Assembly: GCA_910579035.1 (NCBI GenBank)
Contig: CAJTSR010000013.1
Location: 1-64,000, forward strand
Origin: an uncultured Muribaculaceae bacterium
GTDB taxonomy: Bacteria; Bacteroidota; Bacteroidia; Bacteroidales; Muribaculaceae
Direction: 5' to 3'
DNA length: 64,000 nucleotides
Position 1 is the stretch's first letter, and every line of letters begins with the position of its first letter. The notes below the pieces were generated by a model, which worked only from the letters and a program-made list of their open reading frames with translations, searched no databases and had not been told where the DNA came from. Shown here piece by piece: positions 23,919-32,019 of this stretch. The position numbers and the translations under genes are program-made.

Positions 23919-24688
23919 TCCAGATTGCGGCGCACACGGGCAAGGAAAGAGCGCATGGCATCAGCATCACGTGCGGCCACGATATCGCGCAAGCCCGACA
24001 ACGCCTCCAATATGTTGTCGAGCTGCCCCACGGAGTCGGGATTGAACAATATCTCGCTCAGCAGATAGTCGTCCTCGCTCATAAGGCCTCGTGCTATGGC
24101 CATATGACGCTTGAAGGTGGTGCCGGGCGCGGGCTGTGGCTTCATAGCCGAGCCAAACACGAGGCTCGACGCAAACGGCACAGACAGGGAATAGGCTATG
24201 GTACGGTCGTGTTCGCGGAAGGTATATTGCTCCACATGTAGCCCCAGCCCGGCATAAAGACGGAGAAAAAACTCTATTCCCCCGGCATCGCCTTCCGATA
24301 TTACGATGGCGTTCTCCTCCGCAAGGTTGGAAAGAGATGCAAAGGTAGGGCCGAACATCGGGTGGGTCGACACATAAGGGTGCCCGGCCTCGGCATAGAA
24401 CTCTGGCAGGCCCCGTTTTACCGACGCTATATCGCTGAGTGTGGCTGTGGCAGGCACATGAGGCAGCACCTGCCTGAAAGCCGCCACGGTATACTTCACC
24501 GTGGCGGCATTGAGCACCATGTCGGGGACAAAACCGTCAACCTCGTCGAGCGACGAGAAGCGAAGCACATTGTAGGTAAACCGCAGCCGCTCGGGGTCGC
24601 GGTCGTAAATGGCCACAGTATGGTCGAACGACAACAAATCGCAGAAAAACGAGCCCATCTTGCCGGCTCCGAGAATGAGTATCTTCAT
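23915..24688 (-). CDS. tyrA: Prephenate dehydrogenase
   Basis: This 257-residue enzyme oxidatively decarboxylates prephenate to 4-hydroxyphenylpyruvate for tyrosine. It opens with the NAD-binding GAGKMGSFF motif, and YVSTHPMFGPTFASL contains the catalytic histidine region. It is the monofunctional form, since the chorismate mutase is carried by the upstream gene. The start overlaps that gene by 4 bp. It is last in the Phe/Tyr operon controlled by the attenuator at 27904-27990. Confidence 0.92.
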   Translation of the reverse strand: MKILILGAGKMGSFFCDLLSFDHTVAIYDRDPERLRFTYNVLRFSSLDEVDGFVPDMVLNAATVKYTVAAFRQVLPHVPATATLSDIASVKRGLPEFYAEAGHPYVSTHPMFGPTFASLSNLAEENAIVISEGDAGGIEFFLRLYAGLGLHVEQYTFREHDRTIAYSLSVPFASSLVFGSAMKPQPAPGTTFKRHMAIARGLMSEDDYLLSEILFNPDSVGQLDNILEALSGLRDIVAARDADAMRSFLARVRRNLD

Positions 24689-25767
24689 TTAGAGCAAATT
24701 TCTACCTGTTGACGCACTGATTCCTCATGTATGGTGCCGAGAATCGCTTTCACAAACTCTGCATCAAGCTCAAGCTTGACGCCTGTGTCGACACGGCGCT
24801 GCATAAGGTCGTTATAGCGGCCGGGCTGCACCACACTCATACGGTGTTCCTTTTTGAAACGGCCGATATCACGGGCCACACGCATACGCTTCGCCAGCAG
24901 CTCTATCAGCTCGTCGTCGATGCGGTCTATCTGCTGGCGCAGCAGGCCGAGGCTCTCGGTGGTATTGGTCTGCGTGGGTATCACTATGGTTTCGAGCATG
25001 TAGGCAAGCACGTCGGGAGTAATCTGCTGGGCTTTGTCGCTGAGCGCTGCATCAGGATTGCAGTGTGTTTCGATAATGAGGCCGTCGAAATTCATGTCCA
25101 TTGCCTGCTGCGAAAGCGGCGCTATAAGCTCGCGGCAGCCTCCTATGTGGCTCGGGTCGCAGATAAGGGGTATTTGCGGCATGCGGCGCTTGAACTCTAT
25201 GGGTATGCGCCACTTGGGAGGATTGCGGTATATGTGCTTGCCATAGGAGCTGAATCCGCGGTGTATGGCACCGAGGCGGCGCACACCGGCATTGTATATT
25301 CGCTCTATGGCGCCGAGCCATAGTTCCAAGTCGGGATTGACGGGGTTTTTAACAAGCACGGCAATGGAATCGCGCTTCTGCTGCGGCAGCGATGCAAGGT
25401 AGTCGGCAATCTCCTGCACGGCGAAAGGATTGGCCGATGTGCGGGCGCCGAGCCACAACACATCGATGCCTGATTCGATAGCCTCGCGGGTATGGCGCTC
25501 GTTGGCTACTTCGGTGGCTGTGAGCATGCCCGTGGCTTCTTTGGCCTTTGCAAGCCATTCGAGGGCGGGAGTGCCGATGCCCTCGAATCCGCCGGGCTTG
25601 GTGCGTGGTTTCCACACTCCGGCACGGAATATGCGTACTCCGGCACGGCTGAGCGCACGGGCTGTGTCTAAAACCTGCTGTTCGCTTTCGGCGCTGCAGG
25701 GGCCGGCCATCACGAGCGGTTTGTGCTCCATTATACCGGCGGGGAAAAGAGGAAGTATGTCGTTCAT
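24685..25767 (-). CDS. Bifunctional DAHP synthase / chorismate mutase type II
   Basis: This 360-residue fusion supplies two steps of aromatic synthesis. Residues ~12-255 are a DAHP synthase of the KDO8PS-like subfamily (VMAGPCSAESEQQ, KPRTKPGGFEG, ICDPSHIGG). Residues ~270-350 are an AroQ-type chorismate mutase (LRQQIDRIDDELIELLAKRM, IGRFKKEH). Fusion lets the mutase domain sense prephenate and Phe or Tyr and inhibit the synthase, as in related enzymes. It is third in the operon, 99 bp after the aminotransferase, and that gap holds a REP-like palindrome. Confidence 0.95.
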   Translation of the reverse strand: MNDILPLFPAGIMEHKPLVMAGPCSAESEQQVLDTARALSRAGVRIFRAGVWKPRTKPGGFEGIGTPALEWLAKAKEATGMLTATEVANERHTREAIESGIDVLWLGARTSANPFAVQEIADYLASLPQQKRDSIAVLVKNPVNPDLELWLGAIERIYNAGVRRLGAIHRGFSSYGKHIYRNPPKWRIPIEFKRRMPQIPLICDPSHIGGCRELIAPLSQQAMDMNFDGLIIETHCNPDAALSDKAQQITPDVLAYMLETIVIPTQTNTTESLGLLRQQIDRIDDELIELLAKRMRVARDIGRFKKEHRMSVVQPGRYNDLMQRRVDTGVKLELDAEFVKAILGTIHEESVRQQVEICSK

Positions 25768-25803
25768 TTTTTAGGTGGCTATGTTTATAGGTGATTAGGT
25801 GTG

Positions 25804-25828
25804 TAGGGTCGCGATATATAGCGGCCCC
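25804..25828. repeat. REP-like palindrome inside the Phe/Tyr operon
   Basis: TAGGGTCGCGATATATAGCG followed by GCCCC is a near-palindrome in the 99-bp spacer between the aminotransferase and DAHP synthase genes. It shares the TAGGG-W-CGCG core with 48119-48145. Confidence 0.45.
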
Positions 25829-25866
25829 TGAGGCGATGGTAATTTAACGCGACAGGCGATGGTGAC

Positions 25867-27036
25867 TCACAATCGAATCCTGCGGAGGGCTTCGGCGAGC
25901 ACCGCCTCTGGGGCGCAGAGCGATATGCGCACATAGCGCTCGCCGGCAGAGCCGAATATAAAGCCCGGGGTTATGAATACTCGCGCGCGGTCAAGCACCG
26001 AGTCGGCAAACGCCTCGGAGCCTAAGGCGTCGTCGGGTATGCGTCCCCACAGGAACAGGCCCTGCTGTCCCGGAGCGACGGTGCAACCGAGTTCCCTCAT
26101 TATCTCTTCGGCTATACGCGCGCGGCGGCCATACTCGGCATTCAGAGCCGAATACCATTCTGGGCCTGCAGCCAAAGCCGCCACTGCGCCTTCCATAATG
26201 GCTCGCGGCTGCCCGGAGTCGATATTGCTCTTTACCTTGAGCACCCACTCCACAAACACGGGGTTCGACACAAGCATGCCAACGCGCCAGCCCGCCATAT
26301 TGAGGCACTTGCTGAGGGAGTTCATCTCTATGGCCATGTCGGCAGCGCCCTCTACTTGGAGTATGCTCAGCGGACGATCGTTGCGTATGAAGCTGTAGGG
26401 ATTGTCGTTGACTATCACTATGCCGTGGCGGCGGCCGAAGTCCACCAGACGCTCGAAAAGCTCAATGCTCGCCGGCGTGCCGGTAGGCATATGGGGATAA
26501 TTGACCCACATAAGCTTGATTCGCTCGAGGGGCAGACGCTCGAGAGCCTCGAAATCAGGAAGCCAGCCATTCTCCTCGCTAAGCTCGTAAGGAAAAATCT
26601 CGGCGAGGGCTATGCGTGATGCCGATGTGTATGTGGGATAACCCGGATTCGGCACGAGCACCCCGTCGCCGGGATTGAGGAAGGCAAGGGCGATATTGAG
26701 CACGCCCTCTTTCGAGCCTATGAGAGGCAGCACCTGCCGGTCGGGGTCGATGCCATCCACGCCATAGTAGCGCGCATACCAGCCGGCCATAGCCTTGCGG
26801 AGCGCCGGAAGCCCTACCGTCATCTGGTAGCTGTGGCTGTCGGAGCGCTGCAGGCAGTCGCAAGCCGCTTTCACAGCCGCGGCAGGCGGAGGCAGGTCGG
26901 GGCCTCCTATACCAAGCGACACTATGTCGCGTCCCTCGGCATTAAGGCGCGCTATTTCCTTCAACTTGCGCGAGAACCAGTACTCGCTCACTGTTTCAAG
27001 CCGCTTTGCCGGTCTTACGGGTTTTGCTGTTTCCAT
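25867..27036 (-). CDS. PLP-dependent class I aminotransferase (aromatic pathway)
   Basis: This 389-residue fold-type I aminotransferase has the PLP lysine in SLSKCLNMAGWRVG (about residue 230) and the substrate-carboxylate arginine near VRISLC at the C-terminus. It lies between pheA and the DAHP synthase/mutase, so transamination of phenylpyruvate and 4-hydroxyphenylpyruvate is the likely job, though aspartate and LL-diaminopimelate aminotransferases share the fold. Its start lies within the last 22 bp of pheA, so the two are translationally coupled. Confidence 0.88.
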   Translation of the reverse strand: METAKPVRPAKRLETVSEYWFSRKLKEIARLNAEGRDIVSLGIGGPDLPPPAAAVKAACDCLQRSDSHSYQMTVGLPALRKAMAGWYARYYGVDGIDPDRQVLPLIGSKEGVLNIALAFLNPGDGVLVPNPGYPTYTSASRIALAEIFPYELSEENGWLPDFEALERLPLERIKLMWVNYPHMPTGTPASIELFERLVDFGRRHGIVIVNDNPYSFIRNDRPLSILQVEGAADMAIEMNSLSKCLNMAGWRVGMLVSNPVFVEWVLKVKSNIDSGQPRAIMEGAVAALAAGPEWYSALNAEYGRRARIAEEIMRELGCTVAPGQQGLFLWGRIPDDALGSEAFADSVLDRARVFITPGFIFGSAGERYVRISLCAPEAVLAEALRRIRL

Positions 27037-27887
27037 GATTTATATTCGCCTAACAGTTTGAAATCATTGATAAGCGGACGCACGGCGTCGATAGCCTGAT
27101 GGTATCGCACCACATTGTCGAAAGTGAGGTCGACATAGAAGCGGTACTCCCATTCGCGTCCGATTATCGGAGTGGATTGTATTTTAGAGAGATTGATATC
27201 ATAAAAAGAAAGTATGGTGAGCACCTTCGAGAGAGCGCCCTTGCTGTCGGGGAGGGTGAACATCACCGAGGCCTTGTCGGCCTCGAGCTGTGCCGGCCCA
27301 TACTCGGCGGCGAGCAGAGGATCGGCTATAATAAGAAACCGTGTAAAGTTGCGCTTGTTCGTTTCGATGCCTTCGGCCAGTATGTCGAGCCCGTAAAGCT
27401 TAGCCGCGTATTCGCCGCACACGGCAGCGTGGCCGGCGAGTTTGTTCCGGGCTATGTCGCGTGCGCTTCCAGCCGTGTCGAAAGCCTCCACCATCTTCAG
27501 ACCCGGGTGGTGCCTGAGCCACTGCTCGCATTGCATCAGCGCCATAGGGTGGGAGTTAACCTCGCTGATATCGGCAAGGGTCTGTCCGGGCAGTGCGCAC
27601 AGCACGTGCGATATACGCTTCTTGTACTCCCCTATTATCCTAAGGTCGCCACCGCGCAAGAGCTCGTGGTTGGTAAGAATGCTGCCGGCTATGGTATTCT
27701 CTATGGCCACTATGCCTATGAGAGAGGCATCGAAGTGCACAGCCTCGAAAAGGTCGGGAAAGGTATCGAACTCTATTGTTTCCACCTCAGGCACCCCGCT
27801 GAAGTATTCGCGGGCGGCAGCGTCGTGAAAGCAGCCGGCAACGCCTTGTATGCCAACCCGGAGTTTACTGTCCTTGCTTTCTTTCAT
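27015..27887 (-). CDS. pheA: Prephenate dehydratase
   Basis: This 290-residue enzyme makes phenylpyruvate from prephenate. The catalytic domain covers about residues 9-185 (GVAGCFHDAAAREYF, GIVAIENTIAGSI, and NKLAGHAAVC). A C-terminal ACT domain (MFTLPDSKGALSKVLTILS, LSKIQSTPI) gives feedback inhibition by phenylalanine; the usual ESRP motif is QSTP here. No mutase domain is fused, which fits the mutase being on the DAHP synthase. It is the first gene after the attenuator, 17 nt from the end of the U tract. Confidence 0.94.
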   Translation of the reverse strand: MKESKDSKLRVGIQGVAGCFHDAAAREYFSGVPEVETIEFDTFPDLFEAVHFDASLIGIVAIENTIAGSILTNHELLRGGDLRIIGEYKKRISHVLCALPGQTLADISEVNSHPMALMQCEQWLRHHPGLKMVEAFDTAGSARDIARNKLAGHAAVCGEYAAKLYGLDILAEGIETNKRNFTRFLIIADPLLAAEYGPAQLEADKASVMFTLPDSKGALSKVLTILSFYDINLSKIQSTPIIGREWEYRFYVDLTFDNVVRYHQAIDAVRPLINDFKLLGEYKSWKQQNP

Positions 27888-27903
27888 ATCTGATTTCGGT
27901 TAA

Positions 27904-27990
27904 GAAAAAGCCCCGCCTCTCGGCTATGCCGTGAAGCGGGGTACTTTATATATGTTTATATTTTTCAATTCAGCCGCAAGACCCCGCTTC
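27904..27990 (-). promoter_or_regulatory. Phe/Tyr ribosome-mediated attenuator
   Basis: Three segments on the minus strand compete. Segment 1, GAAGCGGGG (27990-27982), lies inside the leader peptide gene just after its Phe/Tyr codons. Segment 2, CCCCGCTTC (27941-27933), pairs perfectly with 1. Segment 3, GAGGCGGGG (27919-27911), pairs with 2 over 9 bp with an inner CGGC/GCCG helix and a TTTTTCTTA tail, forming the terminator. Stalling at Phe/Tyr codons would leave 1 free to pair with 2 and let transcription enter pheA; smooth translation covers 1 and allows termination. Confidence 0.85.
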
Positions 27991-28042
27991 TACCCTTAAA
28001 GTAAAAGTAAAAAAAGGAAGAATAAAAGCGGTTCGACATCAT
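27965..28042 (-). CDS. Phe/Tyr-rich leader peptide of the pheA operon
   Basis: This 25-residue reading frame (ATG 28042 or 28039, TGA at 27965) contains FYSSFFYFYF within its first 15 codons: five Phe and three Tyr, eight of 25 residues. Such enrichment has no plausible structural role and is the mark of a control peptide sensing charged tRNA-Phe and tRNA-Tyr. It lies about 14 nt after the predicted transcription start and ends 24 nt before attenuator segment 2. Having both amino acids fits an operon that makes both. Confidence 0.85.
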   Translation of the reverse strand: MMSNRFYSSFFYFYFKGRSGVLRLN

Positions 28043-28062
28043 ATTTGTTGCTTATATGGGTG

Positions 28063-28094
28063 CAAAACTACAATATTAAATCGAAACGGCCAAA
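28063..28094 (-). promoter_or_regulatory. Promoter of the Phe/Tyr operon
   Basis: TTTG (28094-28091), 20 nt, TAGTTTTG (28070-28063) on the minus strand is a perfect match to the Bacteroidetes promoter. It begins 12 bp after the phosphatase stop codon. Confidence 0.88.
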
Positions 28095-28106
28095 TTTATA
28101 GAGTCT

Positions 28107-28622
28107 TTATTTTCGGCAGCAGGCAAAAAAACGCGAGCAGCCGTTTTCGAGCAGGTCGAGCACAAGCTCGAAACCTTCCGCTCCCTCATAGTAGGGGTCG
28201 GGGATATGGTCGTAGCGCATAGCCATATCCACAAACGCGGCCATAGGCACAATCTTCTCCTCAGCCTCGGGAGTGGGTGCCACGCGGCGGAGATTGCGCA
28301 CGTTGTCGGAGTCCATACCTATGATTATATCGAAATCGTCGAAATCCTGCTCGCAGACCTGCCTGCAACGATGCGTCAGCTCAAGACCACGGCGACGAGC
28401 ATGCACCCGCATTCTGTTGTCGGGGAGCTGCCCTATGTGGTAACGGCCCGTGCCGGCCGAATCAATCACCCAGCGGGAGCCTTCACCGCCCTCTTCAACT
28501 ATCCTGCGCATAACGCCCTCGGCAGCCGGAGAGCGGCATATATTACCCAGACATACAAAGAGGACTTTCACACACGGCTGTCCGGCAAGGCGGCTCACAA
28601 GATTCTCATATCTTTTCTCCAT
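28107..28622 (-). CDS. Low-molecular-weight protein-tyrosine phosphatase
   Basis: This 171-residue cytoplasmic phosphatase has the P-loop CLGNICRS (Cys and Arg of CX5R) near residue 24 and the general-acid DP loop in DHIPDPYYEG. In bacteria such enzymes dephosphorylate tyrosine kinases that control capsule or exopolysaccharide export; no such kinase is in the window. ATG 28622 (MEKRYENL) is used rather than an upstream non-ATG codon. It is followed directly by the Phe/Tyr operon promoter and lacks a visible terminator of its own. Confidence 0.92.
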   Translation of the reverse strand: MEKRYENLVSRLAGQPCVKVLFVCLGNICRSPAAEGVMRRIVEEGGEGSRWVIDSAGTGRYHIGQLPDNRMRVHARRRGLELTHRCRQVCEQDFDDFDIIIGMDSDNVRNLRRVAPTPEAEEKIVPMAAFVDMAMRYDHIPDPYYEGAEGFELVLDLLENGCSRFFACCRK

Positions 28623-28837
28623 ATTAATTTTCTTTTTTGCAAAGTTGACAATATTATCGAACAATGGATATCGAAAGTGTAACATAGATGTTACAATAAC
28701 AACACAAAAACATCAAAACACGCCCATTGTAACAACTGTGTAACAATTTAATAGTGTATTATATACTTGTATTTCAGATATTTATAATTTTACATCGAGA
28801 AAACACGCCAAATAAACATATTTTAACATTAAAATTC

Positions 28838-28866
28838 TTGCATCAGCTAAATTCTCCATAATTTTG
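28838..28866 (+). promoter_or_regulatory. Promoter of ECF sigma-factor gene
   Basis: TTG (28838-28840), 18 nt, TAATTTTG (28859-28866) is a slightly short-spaced Bacteroidetes promoter, 54 bp before the start. Farther up, TGTAACAA occurs twice about 11 bp apart (around 28731-28749), a possible regulator or ECF-type site. The 298-bp gap shows nothing else. Confidence 0.6.
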
Positions 28867-28920
28867 AATCGTCAAACGACAGAAACTTAAAAAATCGAAT
28901 CCCTAAAAAACATCATAATT

Positions 28921-29430
28921 ATGGCATCCAACACTTCATTCCAAGACAATCTGATGAGCATTCAGGCAAACCTGCTCAACTTCGCATATATGCTCACATC
29001 AAACCGCGACGACGCTTACGACCTTCTTCAGGACACAACCCTGAAAGCTCTCGACAACAGCGAGAAGTACGCCGACAACACCAACTTCAAAGCTTGGGTG
29101 TTCACTATAATGCGAAACATCTTTATCAACAATTACCGCCGCTCCTCGCGCGCTGCAACGATTGTTGATACCACCGACAACCTCTATCACCTCAACCTCA
29201 GCCAGGACAGCCGCTTCGAATCGCCCGAAGAATCCTATGGCGCAGCCGAAATAACTGCTGCCATCAACGAATTTCCCGAGGAATACCGCGTGCCTTTCTC
29301 GATGCACGTTGCAGGATACAAGTACAACGAGATAGCCGAACACATGAATCTACCCCTCGGCACAGTGAAAAGCCGCATCTTCTTCGCCCGCAAGAAACTA
29401 CAGGAACGCTTCGTGGACTACCGCGACTAA
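28921..29430 (+). CDS. ECF-family RNA polymerase sigma factor
   Basis: This 169-residue sigma-70-like factor has region 2 at about residues 15-80 (YMLTSNRDDAYDLLQDTTLKAL, FKAWVFTIMRNIFINNYRR) and region 4 at about 110-165 (EEYRVPFSMHVAGYKYNEIA, LGTVKSRIFFARKKL). No anti-sigma gene follows, so control is not by an adjacent membrane anti-sigma. Stand-alone ECF factors of this type are conserved in Bacteroidales and linked to stress and stationary-phase responses. It is monocistronic, ending at the shared hairpin 29505-29544. Confidence 0.92.
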   Translation: MASNTSFQDNLMSIQANLLNFAYMLTSNRDDAYDLLQDTTLKALDNSEKYADNTNFKAWVFTIMRNIFINNYRRSSRAATIVDTTDNLYHLNLSQDSRFESPEESYGAAEITAAINEFPEEYRVPFSMHVAGYKYNEIAEHMNLPLGTVKSRIFFARKKLQERFVDYRD

Positions 29431-29504
29431 CACCTCCCCAGCAGCCATGGCGGAAGGATGCCACCCTCCGGCTGCAACAACCAAAACCAAGTATATAGCA
29501 ATAC

Positions 29505-29544
29505 AAAACAGAAAGTCCTCGCGCTCGCGAGGACTTTCTGTTTT
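29505..29544. terminator. Bidirectional terminator between sigma factor and CobW GTPase
   Basis: A 19-bp perfect stem (AAAACAGAAAGTCCTCGCG at 29505-29523 against 29526-29544) gives A and T tails for both converging units. Confidence 0.92.
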
Positions 29545-29547
29545 GGT

Positions 29548-30759
29548 TCAGCACTTGTCGAGGGCGGCGGTGATGGCGTCCCGGTCGAGCTTGCGGCCTA
29601 TGAACACGAGCTTTATCATACGGTCGCCGTATTCGGGATCCCAGTCGGCCATTATCGATGGGTCGGCAGCAGCCATTGCCTCAAGCTCCTCCTCCGGCGC
29701 TGTGGCGTACCACATACCTGCCTCGGTAAGCTTTTTCTGCACCCCGGCTTGCTCGAATAGGTACGACATATCCGTATTGTGCCTGAAATATATCAAACCC
29801 TTGGTGCGGATAAGGTTCTGCGGCCACTGTGCCGAAATGAAGTAATCAAATTTATTGATGTCGAATCCTCGGCGACGGAAGTACACGAAGGTCTGTATTC
29901 CGTACTCCTCGGCCTCGCCTTCTTCGTGGTGGTGATGATGGTGACAATGACACTCGTGGTCATGGTCGTGCTCGTGGTGGCAGTGATGCTCGTGCGAGTG
30001 TTCTTCTTCCGGCTCGTCGTCCTCTATATTCTCAAGATGGCGCACCCATGCTGCCGACGTGGCTGTGGCCTCATAGTCGAAGAGATTGGTGTGGATAATC
30101 TCATAAAGCGGCACATCGGCATAATCACACTCTATGATGCGCGCCTTGGGTTGAAGCGCCCTGATAACGGCACGCACACGGTCGGCCTGTTCGGGCGTGA
30201 CTTCGGAGATTTTGTTGAGCAATATAATATTGCAAAATTCAATCTGTTGAATCACAAGATTCTCTATATCGTCCTCCTCAAGTCCGGGCCGTTTCAAATC
30301 TTCTCCGCAGCCAAACTCCGCAGCCATACGCAGGGCGTCGACCACAGTAACGATACAGTCGATACGCGGCACCCCGCCACGGGTGTACTGCTCGCCCATA
30401 TTAGGAATGGTGCATATGGTCTGGGCTATAGGCTCAGGCTCGCATATGCCGCTGGCTTCTACCACTATGTAGTCGAATTTACCTGTTTCGACGATTTCCG
30501 ACAACTGCTCCACGAGGTCCATTTTCAGCGTGCAGCATATGCAGCCGTTCTGCAAGGCCACGAGGTCGCCGTCGTCTTTTCCACCTACCACTCCGCCTTT
30601 CTGTATAAGCGAGGCATCTATGTTAACCTCGCCTATATCATTGACAATCACTGCGAAGCGTATGCCTCGTTCATTGGTGAGTATATGGTTGAGAAGCGTA
30701 GTCTTGCCACTGCCGAGATAGCCCGTGAGCAGCAGCACAGGTATGTCTTTTTTTGCCAT
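29548..30759 (-). CDS. CobW/COG0523-family GTPase, probable zinc metallochaperone
   Basis: This 403-residue G3E GTPase has the P-loop GYLGSGKTTLLNH at residue 13, the metal-binding CICC motif in QNGCICCTLKMDL (about 72) and the base motif LLNKISE. A very histidine-rich linker at about 255-280 (HSHEHHCHHEHDHDHECHCH) precedes the C-terminal CobW_C domain. Members deliver zinc to client enzymes under scarcity; the histidine run may store zinc. It starts 5 bp after the TonB-like gene, at the end of the pdxJ-exbB-exbD-tonB unit. Confidence 0.92.
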   Translation of the reverse strand: MAKKDIPVLLLTGYLGSGKTTLLNHILTNERGIRFAVIVNDIGEVNIDASLIQKGGVVGGKDDGDLVALQNGCICCTLKMDLVEQLSEIVETGKFDYIVVEASGICEPEPIAQTICTIPNMGEQYTRGGVPRIDCIVTVVDALRMAAEFGCGEDLKRPGLEEDDIENLVIQQIEFCNIILLNKISEVTPEQADRVRAVIRALQPKARIIECDYADVPLYEIIHTNLFDYEATATSAAWVRHLENIEDDEPEEEHSHEHHCHHEHDHDHECHCHHHHHHEEGEAEEYGIQTFVYFRRRGFDINKFDYFISAQWPQNLIRTKGLIYFRHNTDMSYLFEQAGVQKKLTEAGMWYATAPEEELEAMAAADPSIMADWDPEYGDRMIKLVFIGRKLDRDAITAALDKC

Positions 30760-30764
30760 GATTC

Positions 30765-31571
30765 TTATCTGAAAGTATATGTGATGCGCGCGGTGGCGCT
30801 TTCGGGAGCGTCATCGTCGTGACGCGTGAACTTGCGGCGCCTTACCTCGGCCATACACGCCTGCACAAGGGCCGAATTGGCAGCGGCAGGCGATTTTCCT
30901 CCCACAAGCTCCACCGACCTTACAGTGCCGTCGCGACCTACCACGGCCTTGAGAATGATGCTTCCGGTATCTTCAGAGGGAACAGCGGCATACGACGGCA
31001 TCGACCAGCCGCCGCCAACGGTGCCGTGGCCTGTGCCGTTGGCATCGGAGCGGCCGCCGTCGGGCTTGCCGGAATCTCCCTTGCCAACACCGGCATTGGA
31101 GGTATTGTCGGGTGTGGGCGATGTGTTTTTGAATGCGTCGCCAACACCTTTGCGGGCTTTGCGGCGCGCTTCCTCCTCGGCCTGTTTCTTGAGGTCGGGA
31201 CCCGTCTGCGGCGGTGTTTCCTTCTTGGGACGCTGTATGGGCGACGGACGCTCCGACACAACATCGGGCGCGGGTGGCGCAGGCTCGCCGGCGTCTATTT
31301 TATCAATGCCGGAAGCCTCGGCAGCCTTCGATTCGTGGTTTTGCGGCTCGGGGGTATATGCCGGTGCAGGGTCGGAAGGCCCGTAGGCCATATCGAGAAA
31401 ATCGACAAATTCCTCTTCCTGCTCCACTATCTCGGCAACAGGCCGGGGCGGCACAGGCAGAGAAAGCTCGTCGAATTTCAGTGTGGCCAAGAGCAGCCAC
31501 GCCAATATCGCGGCGGCTGCCAGGGCCGTGCAAGCGGCTGCCTGTGTGCGGGAATCACTCAGCGGACTCAT
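30765..31571 (-). CDS. TonB-like energy-transducing protein
   Basis: This 268-residue protein has an N-terminal membrane anchor (about residues 13-34) and a long Pro/Glu/Lys-rich periplasmic spacer. A C-terminal TonB domain follows (SIILKAVVGRDGTVRSVELVGG, CMAEVRRRKFTR, ATARITYTFR). It transmits proton-motive force from ExbB/ExbD to outer-membrane receptors. ATG 31571 is chosen, overlapping exbD by 17 bp. The spacer's glycine-rich KGDSGKPDGGRSDANGTGHG stretch is unusual but typical of low-complexity linkers. Which receptors it serves is unknown. Confidence 0.88.
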   Translation of the reverse strand: MSPLSDSRTQAAACTALAAAAILAWLLLATLKFDELSLPVPPRPVAEIVEQEEEFVDFLDMAYGPSDPAPAYTPEPQNHESKAAEASGIDKIDAGEPAPPAPDVVSERPSPIQRPKKETPPQTGPDLKKQAEEEARRKARKGVGDAFKNTSPTPDNTSNAGVGKGDSGKPDGGRSDANGTGHGTVGGGWSMPSYAAVPSEDTGSIILKAVVGRDGTVRSVELVGGKSPAAANSALVQACMAEVRRRKFTRHDDDAPESATARITYTFR

Positions 31572-32019
31572 TGTTTTCTGTAGCTGGCTCGGCGCCGGCA
31601 GATTCCGCCGGAGAAGAGGGCTTGGTGGCAAGTACCATCTTTATAGCGTTTTCGGCTCCGATATTGAGCACGTCCACCACCTTGCCGTAGGGAACGGCCG
31701 CATCAGCATACACAGCCACCGCCCCGAGAGAATCTGCCGGAGCTATGGCCGATATGAACAATGCGAGCGAATCCTGGGCCACAGGCACGGGGTCGGCACC
31801 GTCGGCCGAAACATAATAGGAACCCTCGGCATCGATAAACATGCGCGTGGTGGGTTTGAGCGGTGTCTGCTGCGAACTCTGGGGCAGGTCTACCTCGAGC
31901 GCCGTGGGAAACACGAATGCCGACGTAACCATGAAGAACACCAGTAGCAGGAACACCACGTCGGTCATAGAGGCCATCGAGAAAGTGGCCAGAATGTCCT
32001 GCTGTCGTTTGAGTGCCAT
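31555..32019 (-). CDS. exbD: ExbD/TolR biopolymer transport protein
   Basis: This 154-residue protein has one N-terminal transmembrane helix (about 16-38, MTDVVFLLLVFFMVTSAFV) containing the proton-carrying aspartate, then a periplasmic domain. With ExbB it forms the proton-driven motor for the TonB protein encoded next. It overlaps exbB by 1 bp and the TonB gene by 17 bp. The tail after residue 135 (PSSPAESAGAEPATENNESAE) is low-complexity. Confidence 0.92.
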   Translation of the reverse strand: MALKRQQDILATFSMASMTDVVFLLLVFFMVTSAFVFPTALEVDLPQSSQQTPLKPTTRMFIDAEGSYYVSADGADPVPVAQDSLALFISAIAPADSLGAVAVYADAAVPYGKVVDVLNIGAENAIKMVLATKPSSPAESAGAEPATENNESAE

